Shown here piece after piece: positions 38,645 to 47,254 of a stretch of DNA of 64,000 nucleotides (position 1 is the first letter of the stretch; each line of letters opens with the position of its first letter). A model generated the notes under the pieces. That model saw only the letters and a list, made by a program, of their open reading frames with translations. It was not told where the DNA came from and did no database searches. Source of the DNA: Chthoniobacter flavus (GTDB lineage Bacteria > Verrucomicrobiota > Verrucomicrobiia > Chthoniobacterales > Chthoniobacteraceae); assembly GCA_945861435.1 (NCBI GenBank), contig CAMAUX010000015.1:45081-109080 (forward strand), read 5' to 3'. A program made the translations under genes and the position numbers.

Positions 38645-39208
38645 TCAGCGACGCAACCCCGCCGTGCTCACGCTCCGGAATGGCAGCGGCCCTTCCACGA
38701 TTTCCACCGAAGCCCCCACCCCCATGCGCTTGAAAAGCGCGATCACATCCGAGGAGCGCATCCGCACACACCCAAAGCTCGCCGGCGTTCCAATCCTGTT
38801 CTCCTCCGGAGTTCCATGAATGTAAATCATGCGCCCGTATGCGTTCCGATTCCACGGCTCCATCCCTTTTAACCAGAGGATCCGCGTCACGATCGGATCC
38901 CTCCCGGGCGCATTCGGCGGCACGATCTCTCCGGTGGGCCTGCGGTCCTTGAACTTCATCCCAGAGGGAGCCCCGTCCCCTATCTTCCTAGCCACCTCCA
39001 GATGACCGAGCGGCGTGGCGTTGCTGCCCTTGCGGTCTCCCACTCCAAACTTGGATGTGGACACACGGTAGTTCGCGACGGGCACCCCATCAGCGAGCAC
39101 CACCATTCGCTGCTCGGGCACCGAAATCACAGCCTTATGCACACGGTCCTTCGCACACGCCCCCATAAAAAGAGCGAGCACCAAAACGAGGCCCCATCGG
39201 ATACCCAT
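38645..39208 (-). CDS. L,D-transpeptidase (YkuD domain) lipoprotein
   Basis: A 187-residue protein. The N-terminus (GLVLVLALFMGAC) is a lipoprotein signal with the lipidated Cys at residue 18. The YkuD domain shows the catalytic motif IHGTPEENRIGTPASFGCVRM, with the nucleophile Cys in SFGCVRM and the His in HGT. The enzyme forms 3-3 cross-links in peptidoglycan or attaches proteins to it, from the periplasmic face of a membrane. It stands alone and points away from the integrated element. Confidence 0.92.
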   Translation of the reverse strand: MGIRWGLVLVLALFMGACAKDRVHKAVISVPEQRMVVLADGVPVANYRVSTSKFGVGDRKGSNATPLGHLEVARKIGDGAPSGMKFKDRRPTGEIVPPNAPGRDPIVTRILWLKGMEPWNRNAYGRMIYIHGTPEENRIGTPASFGCVRMRSSDVIALFKRMGVGASVEIVEGPLPFRSVSTAGLRR

Positions 39209-39306
39209 GGCCGCACCCTACCCCCAACACGCGCACGCCCGCAAGCCAACCGGTGCAGACCCGCCCCGCCCCCCATCAATTGCCCCATTCCAAGGAGAAT
39301 GGAATG

Positions 39307-39332
39307 GCGACCCTAACGGGATTCGAACCCGT
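39307..39332. repeat. att site, distal copy (tRNA-Glu 3' end)
   Basis: 26 bases identical to 48618-48643, starting GCGACCCTAACGGG. It is the complement of the T-arm and acceptor 3' side of tRNA-Glu without the rest of the tRNA, the usual mark of the far end of an integrated element. Confidence 0.95.
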
Positions 39333-39449
39333 TTTCAACGATTCGCACGATAGCGCGAAAACTGCGTATCTTCGCGCAAACAAGCGAGATAGCGGGATGC
39401 AAGGTTCGTAGGGCTCTTTTCGGAATCGCGCAGAATTACGTCTAGTCAC

Positions 39450-39469
39450 TGTCCGAAATTGTCCGAAAA
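39450..39469 (+). repeat. Integrase arm-type repeats, left end
   Basis: Two adjoining 10-mers, TGTCCGAAAT (39450-39459) and TGTCCGAAAA (39460-39469), about 120 bases inside the distal att site. The same 10-mer is doubled at the other end (48540-48560). Confidence 0.75.
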
Positions 39470-39470
39470 C

Positions 39471-42059
39471 TCACGTTGCCGAATACGGGCCAAGGAATCG
39501 CTCGCCGTTGAAGTGAATCAAATGCGTCGGCTCGTCGGCGATCCACACTTCTGTTTCCCAAGCGATCTCGCCGAGATACCGCAGCGCGGCTTTTCGCGAC
39601 TCGAATGCAGTCACAAAGACGAGTCCCGCTTTGCAGCCTTGGAAAAGCCGCTTCAATTCGTTGTGCCGTTTGATGTCCACCGGTCCGTGACTCGTCACCG
39701 CTTCGATGAGCACTAGCCAATTCTTTTCCGGCATGTGGACGATGGCATCTGGCATCTTGCCGTGGCTGTCTATGGCGACGCCGAGCGCGGCGAGGTTGTC
39801 AATTTCCGAGCCTTTCATCTTGTCCCCCGCGTCGCCGAGATAAACGACGATCCCGCCGGGTGTGAAGCGCGGGCAAAACTCTTCCATCACGGGCTTAATC
39901 AACTCGTTTTGTCCGCCGCCAGTGAGCTTCACTATTTCCCCGTTTGGCAGGCGCACGGGAATGAGTGCCATCGTTCGTTGATGCGATTGCAAAGCGCGGA
40001 TTGTCGCCGCTTGCGAGAAATACGCAGCGAGCGTCGTTTTCCATTTCCGAGTGCCGAAAGTGCGGATAAGTTGAAGCGCAGTGAATTCAACCCCGTAGCG
40101 ATTGTGCGGACTGTTCACCGGTCGCGTTGAGCCATCAGGATTGAGCACGATCAAACCCATCTCCATGAATTGATGCACCGTTTGCCGCCGCACGGTTTCC
40201 CGCGTGTTGGGCGCATACGTGATGCCGTAGTGTTCGCGGAAGTAGTCCATCATTTCCGTGATGCCCCTTTGCGGCGCGCTTGCGTTCCGCCAATGCGTTT
40301 CCGGCTTCACGTCAAGTAGTGAAAGCAGCGTGAGTGCGGAGCGGTCGTTTTGTTGGGCACGCGGCACTTGTAGCGCGGCCAAGATTTCGAGTGCTTCCGC
40401 AATCTTCTGTTTTGCTTTCACGGGGTCGGGTGTCGCGGCGGAATCCATTGGGGCGGTGATTTCGGAAACGATGTCGTCTAGCTCGCTTTGCGGCGGAAAG
40501 GAACCGCCGATACGCTCGCCGAGTGCGGTCAGTTGTGCGGTGTTCGGATACCTCAACGAGCGAAGATCGCTCGCGTTGACTTGGGTATGCCCGTTGAACT
40601 GGCGGAAATAGGCGTCAACGAGAGTCGAGTTGAGAAACGCAGCCAAGCCAACCGCAAACGTGCGGGGCAAGCCCGATCCGCTGCAATGGAAGTAGTTCAA
40701 ATGGTTCTCAAAGCCAACGGGGCCGGGCGCAACGTCGGCGGAATCGAAAGCGGCGGCGACAATGCGGCGGCGCTCCTCTTTCGCCGAAAATCGCTTTACC
40801 AAGACATACACGCCTTGCGGCACGAGTAATTCCGCCGCGTTGGATTCGAGCGCGAGCGCGTTGGCTTTTCGCGAGCTTGGCAACGGCCATCGAATGAAGC
40901 CGTCCGCAAAATGCACTGGATAAATCAGCGGCGCGGTATTCGCGCCCGGTTGCTCGCGCAGAAGTTCGCGTGCGCGGAACTCCACAACGCGCCCCGTTGA
41001 GACGGTCAAGCCCAAATCGCCGAGTGTGCTTGCGAAGCCGCGCATCCGCTCGCCAATGCGATGCTCCATTTCATCGGCAACGACGTGAATGAAGGCGTCC
41101 GCGTCGCCGAGCCGGACAACTTGCGCGTAAGGAACGGTGCGAGTCATCACCGTTTCATCGTCGGGGCCGTCACTCGACGTGATGAGCACGTTGCCGCGCT
41201 CATCGGCTTTCACGGCATGGAGCACAATGTTTTCCTGCAAAACCTCATCGTCGCCAAACGCCGTATCCCGCGACTCGAAAACGTGCAACCGGCGCAAGCT
41301 CATCGTGCGCAGAAACTCGACGCGAAACGGTTTGAAGTAGGGGCCATTGCAAAAACTGCGTGGCGTGATTGCCACGATTTCACCGCCGGACGAAAGCAAC
41401 CGCGTCGCGAGCCACAAAAACGCAGTGTAGAGGTTGCTCGTCTCAATGCCGACGCGCTCTAGCAGCGCGCGAGTTTCGGAATCGCTGTTAATTTTGCGAT
41501 AAGGCGGATTGAGGATCGCGCAGTTGAACGCGCCGAGCGGGGCCGACTCGGAAAAGAGTCTGTCACCGGCAAGCAACGCAACCGCGTCGGCGATGAAATC
41601 GCGCTCAATCACTCTGGCAGTGAAATCAACGCCGATGGCTTCGCACTTCGCTTCGCACTCGGCGAGCGTGTCGCGCAGTTGCGCGGCGAGCATCGGGTCA
41701 ATCTCGAAAGCCGTCACCGCGATTCGGCGGGGCCGTTCATCCCATTCGCACGCAGCCGCGACAACCGCAGCGGCAAGTGTTCCAACACCCGCGCCCGCGT
41801 CCAAGATGGAAAGCGTTTCGGGACGCGCCATGAAAAGCGACGCCATGAATGCCGCGATGCCGGCTGGCGTAAGGAATTGCCCAAGCTCGCCGCGCTGCGC
41901 AGGATTCAACCGCCGTGTGGCGGCGACGCGGCGTGCTTCCGTGTGCTCTGCCAAACCCGCAGAGCCGGTCGCATGTGAAGTGAGGGCGAGCATGTGCGCA
42001 AAGTCTAGGTGCCTTCGCACAAACCGCGAGCATTCGATTTGCAATTTCAATGGCTGCAC
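39471..42059 (-). CDS. Fused N6-adenine methyltransferase / BsuBI-PstI-type restriction endonuclease
   Basis: An 862-residue protein combining both activities of a restriction-modification system. The N-terminal half is a gamma-type DNA adenine methyltransferase: AdoMet motif LDAGAGVGTL (residues 86-95) and catalytic NPPY (184-187), then a target-recognition region. From about residue 710 the protein matches BsuBI/PstI-type endonucleases: LTGGGQNELIKPVMEEFCPRF, VVYLGDAGDK, and the acidic site MPDAIVHMPEKNW...IEAVTSHGP. In the reference PstI system these are two separate proteins. The GTG at 42059 overlaps the upstream small gene by 13 bases; the true start could be an internal ATG (residue 23). 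It should cleave unmodified DNA; the recognition site cannot be deduced. Confidence 0.85.
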   Translation of the reverse strand: MQPLKLQIECSRFVRRHLDFAHMLALTSHATGSAGLAEHTEARRVAATRRLNPAQRGELGQFLTPAGIAAFMASLFMARPETLSILDAGAGVGTLAAAVVAAACEWDERPRRIAVTAFEIDPMLAAQLRDTLAECEAKCEAIGVDFTARVIERDFIADAVALLAGDRLFSESAPLGAFNCAILNPPYRKINSDSETRALLERVGIETSNLYTAFLWLATRLLSSGGEIVAITPRSFCNGPYFKPFRVEFLRTMSLRRLHVFESRDTAFGDDEVLQENIVLHAVKADERGNVLITSSDGPDDETVMTRTVPYAQVVRLGDADAFIHVVADEMEHRIGERMRGFASTLGDLGLTVSTGRVVEFRARELLREQPGANTAPLIYPVHFADGFIRWPLPSSRKANALALESNAAELLVPQGVYVLVKRFSAKEERRRIVAAAFDSADVAPGPVGFENHLNYFHCSGSGLPRTFAVGLAAFLNSTLVDAYFRQFNGHTQVNASDLRSLRYPNTAQLTALGERIGGSFPPQSELDDIVSEITAPMDSAATPDPVKAKQKIAEALEILAALQVPRAQQNDRSALTLLSLLDVKPETHWRNASAPQRGITEMMDYFREHYGITYAPNTRETVRRQTVHQFMEMGLIVLNPDGSTRPVNSPHNRYGVEFTALQLIRTFGTRKWKTTLAAYFSQAATIRALQSHQRTMALIPVRLPNGEIVKLTGGGQNELIKPVMEEFCPRFTPGGIVVYLGDAGDKMKGSEIDNLAALGVAIDSHGKMPDAIVHMPEKNWLVLIEAVTSHGPVDIKRHNELKRLFQGCKAGLVFVTAFESRKAALRYLGEIAWETEVWIADEPTHLIHFNGERFLGPYSAT

Positions 42060-42358
42060 TGTCTGCCGCCGGTGAAAGGAATCCAGCTACGCGCGAAAAG
42101 GGGAGAATTTTTCAGCATCGCCATGAAATAGCGCATCGCTGCGTCAACGAGCGTGGACGCCGCTGCCTGCGCAGAAACCACGGCGGGCACAAGAGGGTCG
42201 TTCTGTGAAATCAACACGCCTGCGGGCGAATCTGCGCGAATGCGCCCCATATTCCAAAGGCTTCCCCGACAATCCTCATCATAGCAACCAACCGCGCCGG
42301 GAAGGGGCATCATTGCCTCAACCATCCGTTGACGGAAGCGCACAGCTTTGAATCGCAA
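42047..42358 (-). CDS. Small protein in the restriction-modification operon, unknown
   Basis: A possible 103-residue protein with a TTG start (42358), 3 bases after the stop of the 42362-42784 gene and overlapping the methyltransferase start by 13 bases. The tight packing supports a real gene. The sequence (for example DPLVPAVVSAQAAASTLVDAAMRYFMAMLK) has one amphipathic helix and no known motif. It is not a helix-turn-helix controller by eye. It could also be a 5' extension or a relic. Confidence 0.45.
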   Translation of the reverse strand: MRFKAVRFRQRMVEAMMPLPGAVGCYDEDCRGSLWNMGRIRADSPAGVLISQNDPLVPAVVSAQAAASTLVDAAMRYFMAMLKNSPLFARSWIPFTGGRQCSH

Positions 42359-42361
42359 TCT

Positions 42362-42784
42362 TCATCCCCACCTTTTCAAGGCTTCCTCTTCCTCGTCGGT
42401 TACACCCGCCGCTGCGCGCACCGCACGGAAGGGACTCAGGGCGTCAAGATTCGGGCCGCGCCCCTTCACGCGGGACGCGATGTTGGGCAGCTTCGCCCGG
42501 TTGATAAGGTCGTAGTCGCCGTTCTTGGACAGCCCCATGTGCCAATAACAGTAACCGTCGAGGTCAAGGTAATGCACTTCCTTGGAGTAGAAATAACGGA
42601 CATATCCCCCCTCCGCGATGCGCTTCCCGAAACGCTGAAACTCGTCGTAAAGTTCACCCGGCACCGTCTTGCCGGTGATGGCATAGGCGTGCGGCCATTG
42701 CCTCATGCTCTTAGCTTCCCGCCAGCCGCACGCCTTAACCAGCGCGCGCAGTTCGTCGTCAGTGATTGTCTCCGGGGTCATCAT
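42362..42784 (-). CDS. Hypothetical protein, first gene of the restriction-modification operon
   Basis: A 140-residue protein without a recognised domain. It has conserved-looking aromatic segments (QWPHAYAITGKTVPGELYDEF, YVRYFYSKEVHYLDLDGYCYWHMG, INRAKLP) suggesting a compact alpha/beta fold. The start is MMTPETITDDELRALVKACGW. It is followed without real gaps by the 103-residue frame and the methyltransferase/endonuclease fusion, so it probably belongs to the same operon. A palindrome (TTTGCACAGCGTGCAAA) lies 55 bases upstream and may be an operator. Confidence 0.7.
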   Translation of the reverse strand: MMTPETITDDELRALVKACGWREAKSMRQWPHAYAITGKTVPGELYDEFQRFGKRIAEGGYVRYFYSKEVHYLDLDGYCYWHMGLSKNGDYDLINRAKLPNIASRVKGRGPNLDALSPFRAVRAAAGVTDEEEEALKRWG

Positions 42785-43088
42785 ACAGCGCAGCTTATCG
42801 GACTAGCAATGTTATGTCAAACTGCTTACGTGCAATGATTTGCACAGCGTGCAAACACATGAGCAGATAGTCGAACGCCGAAACGACAAAGATCAGCAGG
42901 AGTGACATCCGAGCCTGCCGTGATCACCAGCCACAACCCATGACCGGCTGTAATGACCTTGTAAGAACCCCTTTTTATGTGGTGCTCTATTTACTCTATT
43001 CTTTTCTCTACGCCTTCCCCCGGCGAGTCTCGAAAACGGAACGCCCTCTGCCTCGCAAACAACTTCCGTCTTGTGTCTGTCTCTGCGG
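42785..43088. other. Intergenic stretch with one palindrome
   Basis: 304 bases between the restriction operon and a secreted-protein gene that reads towards it. Only the palindrome at 42839-42855 stands out. Open frames here have no coding character. Confidence 0.6.
42839..42855. promoter_or_regulatory. Operator-like palindrome TTTGCACAGCGTGCAAA
   Basis: A 17-bp near-perfect palindrome upstream of the restriction operon. A second, very similar site (TTTGCACACTGTGCAAT) lies at 44376-44392 in the same element. Two matching palindromes suggest binding sites for one regulator, perhaps the XRE protein encoded at 43975. Confidence 0.5.
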
Positions 43089-43877
43089 CTACTTCTTGAG
43101 GACTTCGTATTTCGCCAGCCGCTTCCCACCCCCGGAAGTAGTGGTGTAAGAGAACATGCCATCGCGGATAGCATCCACGTCAATCGGGTCTCCATCTACT
43201 TTCGTGTCTTGCCGTTTGTGACCGGTGATAAAAACAAGGTCGTCCCCTCCAAAAAGGTCACGCGCACGGCCCTTCGCGGGGGTAGATGTCCAGCCGTATC
43301 GCTTCACGATTATGCCGTCTTTGACCATCTGAAAGACCGTGCCTGTGATTCGCACAGCGCTCTTGAGCTGTTCATTCTTCTTCTTCTCCTCAGCCCGCTT
43401 TTCCGCTACCGCCGCTCGGTCTTTGGCCTTCCGTTCCGCTTCTGCCGCCTGCGCTGCTTGGAACGCAGCAAGCACTTTCGCAGCGTAATATCTGGTGCGC
43501 AGGTTCTCTGGCAAATCCGCGAGTAACACCTTGGTCTCTCCGCTTCTGTGGACAATTAAAAGGCCGTCGGGGTCAACTCGCTTGAGGGCAACAGCTACAT
43601 AGGTCTTGCCGCTGAGAGTTGTCAGATTGCCGGTGAGTGGAGGGGGTGCGGTTGGTAGAGCGGTTGCGCCTGCGTCCGCTGGGGGAGTGGCAGTCGGAGG
43701 CGTTGTCCCCGCGTCCGTGGTGGGCTTGATGCCGGTGCCGCCGTCTGTCTTTGGCGGTGTGACTTCCTCACTCGCTGGCTGATTGTCACCGCCTTTGCCC
43801 TTCTTCTTCTTGCCAAACGCGGGAGTCACGACAGCGAGGCAGCAAATTGCGACGATGGCTGAAATTCTTGTCTTCAT
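43089..43877 (-). CDS. Secreted protein with Thr/Pro/Ala linker, unknown
   Basis: A 262-residue protein. Signal peptide MKTRISAIVAICCLAVVTPAFG, a Lys/Gly patch, then a long Thr/Pro/Ala-rich linker (residues 35-80). A small domain follows with TTLSGKTYVAVALKRVDPDGLLIVHRSGETKVLLADLPENLRTRYY, a segment common in exported Verrucomicrobial proteins, then a charged helix (AQAAEAERKAKDRAAVAEKRAEEKKK) and a C-terminal domain of about 90 residues. Function unknown. It is divergent from the XRE gene, so the 97-bp gap probably holds both promoters. Confidence 0.75.
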   Translation of the reverse strand: MKTRISAIVAICCLAVVTPAFGKKKKGKGGDNQPASEEVTPPKTDGGTGIKPTTDAGTTPPTATPPADAGATALPTAPPPLTGNLTTLSGKTYVAVALKRVDPDGLLIVHRSGETKVLLADLPENLRTRYYAAKVLAAFQAAQAAEAERKAKDRAAVAEKRAEEKKKNEQLKSAVRITGTVFQMVKDGIIVKRYGWTSTPAKGRARDLFGGDDLVFITGHKRQDTKVDGDPIDVDAIRDGMFSYTTTSGGGKRLAKYEVLKK

Positions 43878-43940
43878 GCTCGTGGGCGGGCAGTTTTAGG
43901 GAGAGGCGGCGCGCGGCGCAAATCAAAATATCCAAGAAAT

Positions 43941-43959
43941 CGGATAATCCCGTTTTCCG
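43941..43959. promoter_or_regulatory. Possible operator upstream of the XRE regulator
   Basis: Imperfect inverted repeat CGGATAA-TCCCG-TTTTCCG, with arms matching at six of seven positions, 15 bases before the start of the XRE gene and between two divergent genes. This is a typical place for autoregulation. Confidence 0.4.
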
Positions 43960-43974
43960 GTTAAACGGCGGGCC

Positions 43975-44235
43975 TTGAAAAAGCGCCTCACGAAATCGCT
44001 CTACACGGAAGAGTGGGAAGCCCTTTTGGAGCTTCTGAGGGATTTGCGTGAAAAGAAGGAATGGACGCAGGAACAGCTCTCGAAAAAATTGGGCAGGCCG
44101 CAGTCAACGGTTTCAAAAATTGAAGCCGGAGAGAGGAAGTTGGATGTAGTGCAGTTCATTGACTATCTGCAAATTCTGGAAGCCGATCCCGTGGCCGCAA
44201 TGCGTCGGCTGATGAAAGCGATTCAGAAACTCTAG
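43975..44235 (+). CDS. XRE-family helix-turn-helix regulator
   Basis: An 86-residue protein with a TTG start at 43975. The Xre/Cro fold is clear: LLELLRDLREKKEWTQEQLSKKLGRPQSTVSKIEAGERKLDVVQFIDYLQIL. Small XRE proteins often control phage or restriction genes. It is the only plus-strand gene among the main genes of the element, opposite to the secreted-protein gene. Whether it controls the restriction operon 1.2 kb away is open. Confidence 0.88.
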   Translation: MKKRLTKSLYTEEWEALLELLRDLREKKEWTQEQLSKKLGRPQSTVSKIEAGERKLDVVQFIDYLQILEADPVAAMRRLMKAIQKL

Positions 44236-44375
44236 CGCCCGGAAACGCTCGCCCCGCAGATGCCGCGAATGCGGCTGACTGCCGCGCCAAAACGAAAGCG
44301 CCCGCTGAAACACTAAATGGCAGAAGGGCGGGGAGCGTTTCCGCACACGATGCGTAGGCGTGGAGGTGCGTGGAG

Positions 44376-44392
44376 TTTGCACACTGTGCAAT
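44376..44392. promoter_or_regulatory. Operator-like palindrome TTTGCACACTGTGCAAT
   Basis: Second copy of the element's 17-bp palindrome (compare 42839-42855). It lies between the XRE gene and the 3' end of the DNA polymerase relic, about 30 bases from the latter. Confidence 0.45.
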
Positions 44393-44420
44393 CCTCGTTG
44401 CTGCGCCCCATGCGTGCGTG

Positions 44421-45534
44421 TCATCTGATCAGCCGTTGCGAGCTAACCTGGGTCCAATTCACGGCCTTAGCTTGGAACCGTTTGAGGTCGCAGAACTCCG
44501 CCACCGTGAACCGTGTGCGCTCACCGGGGGACAGCGAACGAAGCAATGCACCGGCAGTCGGCCAAGCATCCGCCACTTCGATGAGCGGGGTTTCATCCTT
44601 CCGGCCCGCCGCAAACTTCTGCGGGTTCACCCCGATAACTGCCGCCGCCGTGAACGCATGAATGTCACCACCGGAACGGTAAATCCCAATCATGTTCTGC
44701 TCGTTGGCCTCCCACGCCGCGATGCGAAGCTCAATCTGCGAATAGTCCAACTCAAGGAACTTCCACCCGGCAATCGGGGGACGGAACACGCGCCGGAACA
44801 CCTTCGCCATCTCGCCGCGCTTTGGGGTGTTCTGGAGGTTTGGGCCGCGTGAAGCTGTGCGCCCGGTGTTCGTCGCATGGAGCACGAACGATGAATGGAT
44901 GATGTTGTTGGAACGCTCGTCAATGTGATTCCAGAAACCGGACGGCTCGATGATTTCCTTGCGGGACAGGTTGCCGAAAGCGTCCACGGCATACGTCCTG
45001 TCCACCATGTTTTTGCCAGAGGGCAGCGTGAGGGTTATCTCCTTCTGTTCGCTGGCCGGGAAGTCATAGACCTTGGTTCTGTGCCGATGCGCCTTGCTGA
45101 TGGGAAGCGGGAAGCCGGACGCCTCCATTCCCGCCATCACAGGGGTCGTGTATTTGCCGGACGCCAGCCGACGCACCGGCTCAAACTCCACCCTGCCGGG
45201 CGCTCCAACGTAGGTGGAGCGGAGCTTCGTGAGCTTCGAGTAAGCCATCAAGTCGCGCACGAACTCGACGTGTTCAAAGTAGGGCAGGTGGTCTTTGGCA
45301 GACGTGCTGGGGATGCGCTGGGATTCGTCCTTGAGGTTCTTTGTGCTGTCCGTCCACCGCACCGGCTTGAGCCGCTTGCCGTTCTCATCCCTGATTCCAT
45401 TCGGCCCGAAAAGGCAGTCCACGGTGAAGTTGGAGCTGCCGAAATTCCAGTTGCCCTCGTGCCTTCTCAGCACCGGGGCAGGCACCGCTTTTATCAACTT
45501 CGCGTAAGGTCCATTCTCACACCGGGCTGAGCAT
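44421..45534 (-). pseudogene. Decayed family A DNA polymerase (phage type)
   Basis: The open frame runs from just after a stop at about 45535 with no ATG; TTG at 45497 is the only candidate start. The sequence holds the middle of a family A polymerase: GNWNFGSSNFTVDCLFGPNG, HATNTGRTASRGPNLQNTPK, motif A in FLELDYSQIELRIAAWEA, and the start of motif B in RFQAKAVN. There it breaks off into unrelated residues and a stop. The 3'-5' exonuclease part, most of motif B and motif C are missing, so it cannot be active. It suggests descent from a larger phage-like element. Confidence 0.8.
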
Positions 45535-45573
45535 TTTCAAAGGAATTGCGGCGATTCGCTTCTGTGCGATTTT

Positions 45574-46350
45574 CTATGCGTTCGCACGTCGTCGCTTGCG
45601 GTGAATGCCATAAATTGAAAGTGTTGCTACGGAAACCCACTGCGGGCGAGTTACTGGCCTTCCACTTTGACGCTTCCCATCAATGGAACGGGTTAAGATT
45701 TGCTCCCCAGAAAAGCCCTGCTTGGCAAGCTTTGTCACCCACTCGCGCGAAAATGGCAGATCGGGAACCTCGTTTTTCAACAAGTCCCAAAGATGGGACG
45801 CCACCACTTCCAGCCCGTTGTAGCGAGTGAAGCGCGTCCGCCGAGTGTTGGATGCGTTTTGGGAGCGGGATACAAGACCTAGATTGCCGGGTGCGTAGTG
45901 CCCTTCATTATCCGTACGGTCTATGTCGTGAGTCCTGAGTTCTTCTGCCGTGCGGATGTCGGGGTAGCTCTCGCGACAAAGGGTGAGCATGTAGCGCACA
46001 AATTCCTCCCGGTTCTCGAAACGGTACTCTATTCCGCGCCCCCCGTAGTTATGGAAAGAATCGTTGGTCGGTTTTTCGCACCGTTGCTTTATGGCATCGA
46101 ATCGTTCGCCGAAAACCTCCGCGAACGGGTCTCTGCGATACTTCACCTTACGGCGGCACCGGCAGCGGGTCGTCTTTCGCTTTAGCAGATTGTCGGCAAG
46201 GTATTCCCGTTCTTCACCACAAACGGCACACTTCGCCCGAATGCGAATGTAGCCGCCACGCCGATAAGCCGCCCCGCACAATGCCAAACTATCCAAATGG
46301 ATCGCTTCAAGTTTGCGGAGCTTTTCAGTGAGTGAAACTGGCGCGGGCAT
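45574..46350 (-). CDS. HNH-type DNA-binding protein / putative endonuclease (phage family)
   Basis: A 258-residue protein. An N-terminal zinc-ribbon-like part has CAVCGEE and CRCRR. The central part shows FDAIKQRCEKPTNDSFHNYGGRGIEY, EFVRYMLTL and HDIDRTDNEGHYAPGNLGLVSRSQNASNT, the layout of phage HNH/AP2-type proteins (a 'NYGGRGI' segment and a 'D-D-RIDN-G-Y-PGN' segment). Many are homing or nicking enzymes. The C-terminal 90 residues may bind DNA. The gene starts 4 bases after the excisionase-like gene, so they are probably co-expressed. Confidence 0.72.
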   Translation of the reverse strand: MPAPVSLTEKLRKLEAIHLDSLALCGAAYRRGGYIRIRAKCAVCGEEREYLADNLLKRKTTRCRCRRKVKYRRDPFAEVFGERFDAIKQRCEKPTNDSFHNYGGRGIEYRFENREEFVRYMLTLCRESYPDIRTAEELRTHDIDRTDNEGHYAPGNLGLVSRSQNASNTRRTRFTRYNGLEVVASHLWDLLKNEVPDLPFSREWVTKLAKQGFSGEQILTRSIDGKRQSGRPVTRPQWVSVATLSIYGIHRKRRRANA

Positions 46351-46354
46351 GACA

Positions 46355-46576
46355 TTAATTGACCCGGCAGTTGTGTTGCAGGTGCGCCACTACATCCGGC
46401 CAGCGAAAGCGGACGGTCTTCCCGATTTTCAGGAACGGAATGCGTCCGCTGCGCATCCATTGATCCAAGGTGCGCGTCGAGATTTTCAGACGCTCTGCGG
46501 TTTCAGGCTTTTCGAGGATTTCGTCTGCGCTCGCGGTAGCGGCCAGACCCGGTGTGTTAAATGCGTAGTTTTTCAT
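46355..46576 (-). CDS. Excisionase-like helix-turn-helix protein
   Basis: A 73-residue protein from the ATG at 46576 (MKNYAFNTPG); the frame extends upstream without coding character. The core ETAERLKISTRTLDQWMRSGRIPFLKIGKTVRFRWPDVVAHL is a MerR-like winged helix of the HTH_17/Xis type. It lies between the integrase block and the HNH gene. It probably directs excision of the element or acts as a small DNA-bending regulator. The four TTTTCCGNCA repeats just upstream are candidate binding sites. Confidence 0.85.
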   Translation of the reverse strand: MKNYAFNTPGLAATASADEILEKPETAERLKISTRTLDQWMRSGRIPFLKIGKTVRFRWPDVVAHLQHNCRVN

Positions 46577-46638
46577 AAGACGCCCCACTATAAGCACACG
46601 TTTTTTTGACCCGATTTTGCGTGAACACTTTGCTCGTG

Positions 46639-46754
46639 TTTTCCGCCAGCAAACGGCTTCTCGACGTGCATTTTCCGACAGGCGGCGTGAGTTTTCCGGC
46701 AAACTGCGGGCGCATTTCCGCGCCGCGTTCACAATGTCGCGACTTTTTCCGACA
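46639..46754. repeat. Four TTTTCCGNCA iterons
   Basis: TTTTCCGCCA (46639-46648), TTTTCCGACA (46671-46680), TTTTCCGGCA (46692-46701) and TTTTCCGACA (46745-46754), all in the same direction, in the non-coding gap upstream of the excisionase-like gene. On the other strand they read TGNCGGAAAA, close to the TGTCCGAAAA repeats at the element ends. Confidence 0.75.
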
Positions 46755-46783
46755 GCGATTTTTTTTGACAGCTTTCTTGGCCG

Positions 46784-47254
46784 CTAGTCCGGGGAGGTCT
46801 TGCGTTTAACGTCTTTCCGGCGGCGCTTTGCCACTCGCACGTCGAGGAATTCCTTTAGCGCTCCCACCGTGGAGCGTACCGCGCCATTTTTCTCAGCAAG
46901 AGCAGTCTTCCAATTCGGATCGTGGGCTTTCAATGCGTTCCAAAACTGGCGCTCCGATTTGAAATTCTCGCGCGGATAGTCGGCGTTGCCATTTACCCAA
47001 TCCATCGCAGGAGATCTGCCGTCCTCGTCGCGAATTAGAATCTCCCGCTCCTCTTCCGGCTGTTCCCGCTTGCGTCGCTCAAGTTCTTCCGACTCCAGCC
47101 GCCGTTGCTGCCGCTCAAGTTCGCTTGTTGACGCACGCCAAAGAGCAAATGCTTGTGTTGTCGCGTCAACCGGGTCTGACGCCTTTTCGCGACCTAGTAG
47201 CGTCGCTGCGATACTTGCAAGTTCGTAGGGGGTAGGCAGGTGGTTAGCGCTCAT
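46784..47254 (-). CDS. Small charged protein coupled to the integrase, unknown
   Basis: A 156-residue protein. The ATG at 47254 (MSANHLPTPYELASIAATLLG) overlaps the integrase stop as ATGA, so translation is coupled; a longer reading from 47335 would lie inside the integrase gene. The middle is strongly charged and helical (SELERQQRRLESEELERRKREQPEEEREI), followed by ENFKSERQFWNALKAHDPNWKTALAEK and a basic end. No known domain. It may assist recombination, judging only from its position. Confidence 0.7.
   Translation of the reverse strand: MSANHLPTPYELASIAATLLGREKASDPVDATTQAFALWRASTSELERQQRRLESEELERRKREQPEEEREILIRDEDGRSPAMDWVNGNADYPRENFKSERQFWNALKAHDPNWKTALAEKNGAVRSTVGALKEFLDVRVAKRRRKDVKRKTSPD

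Noticed and set aside
39307..39332. A second tRNA-Glu gene
   Set aside because: Only the T-arm and acceptor 3' side are present; the anticodon and D-arm are missing, so it is an att site.
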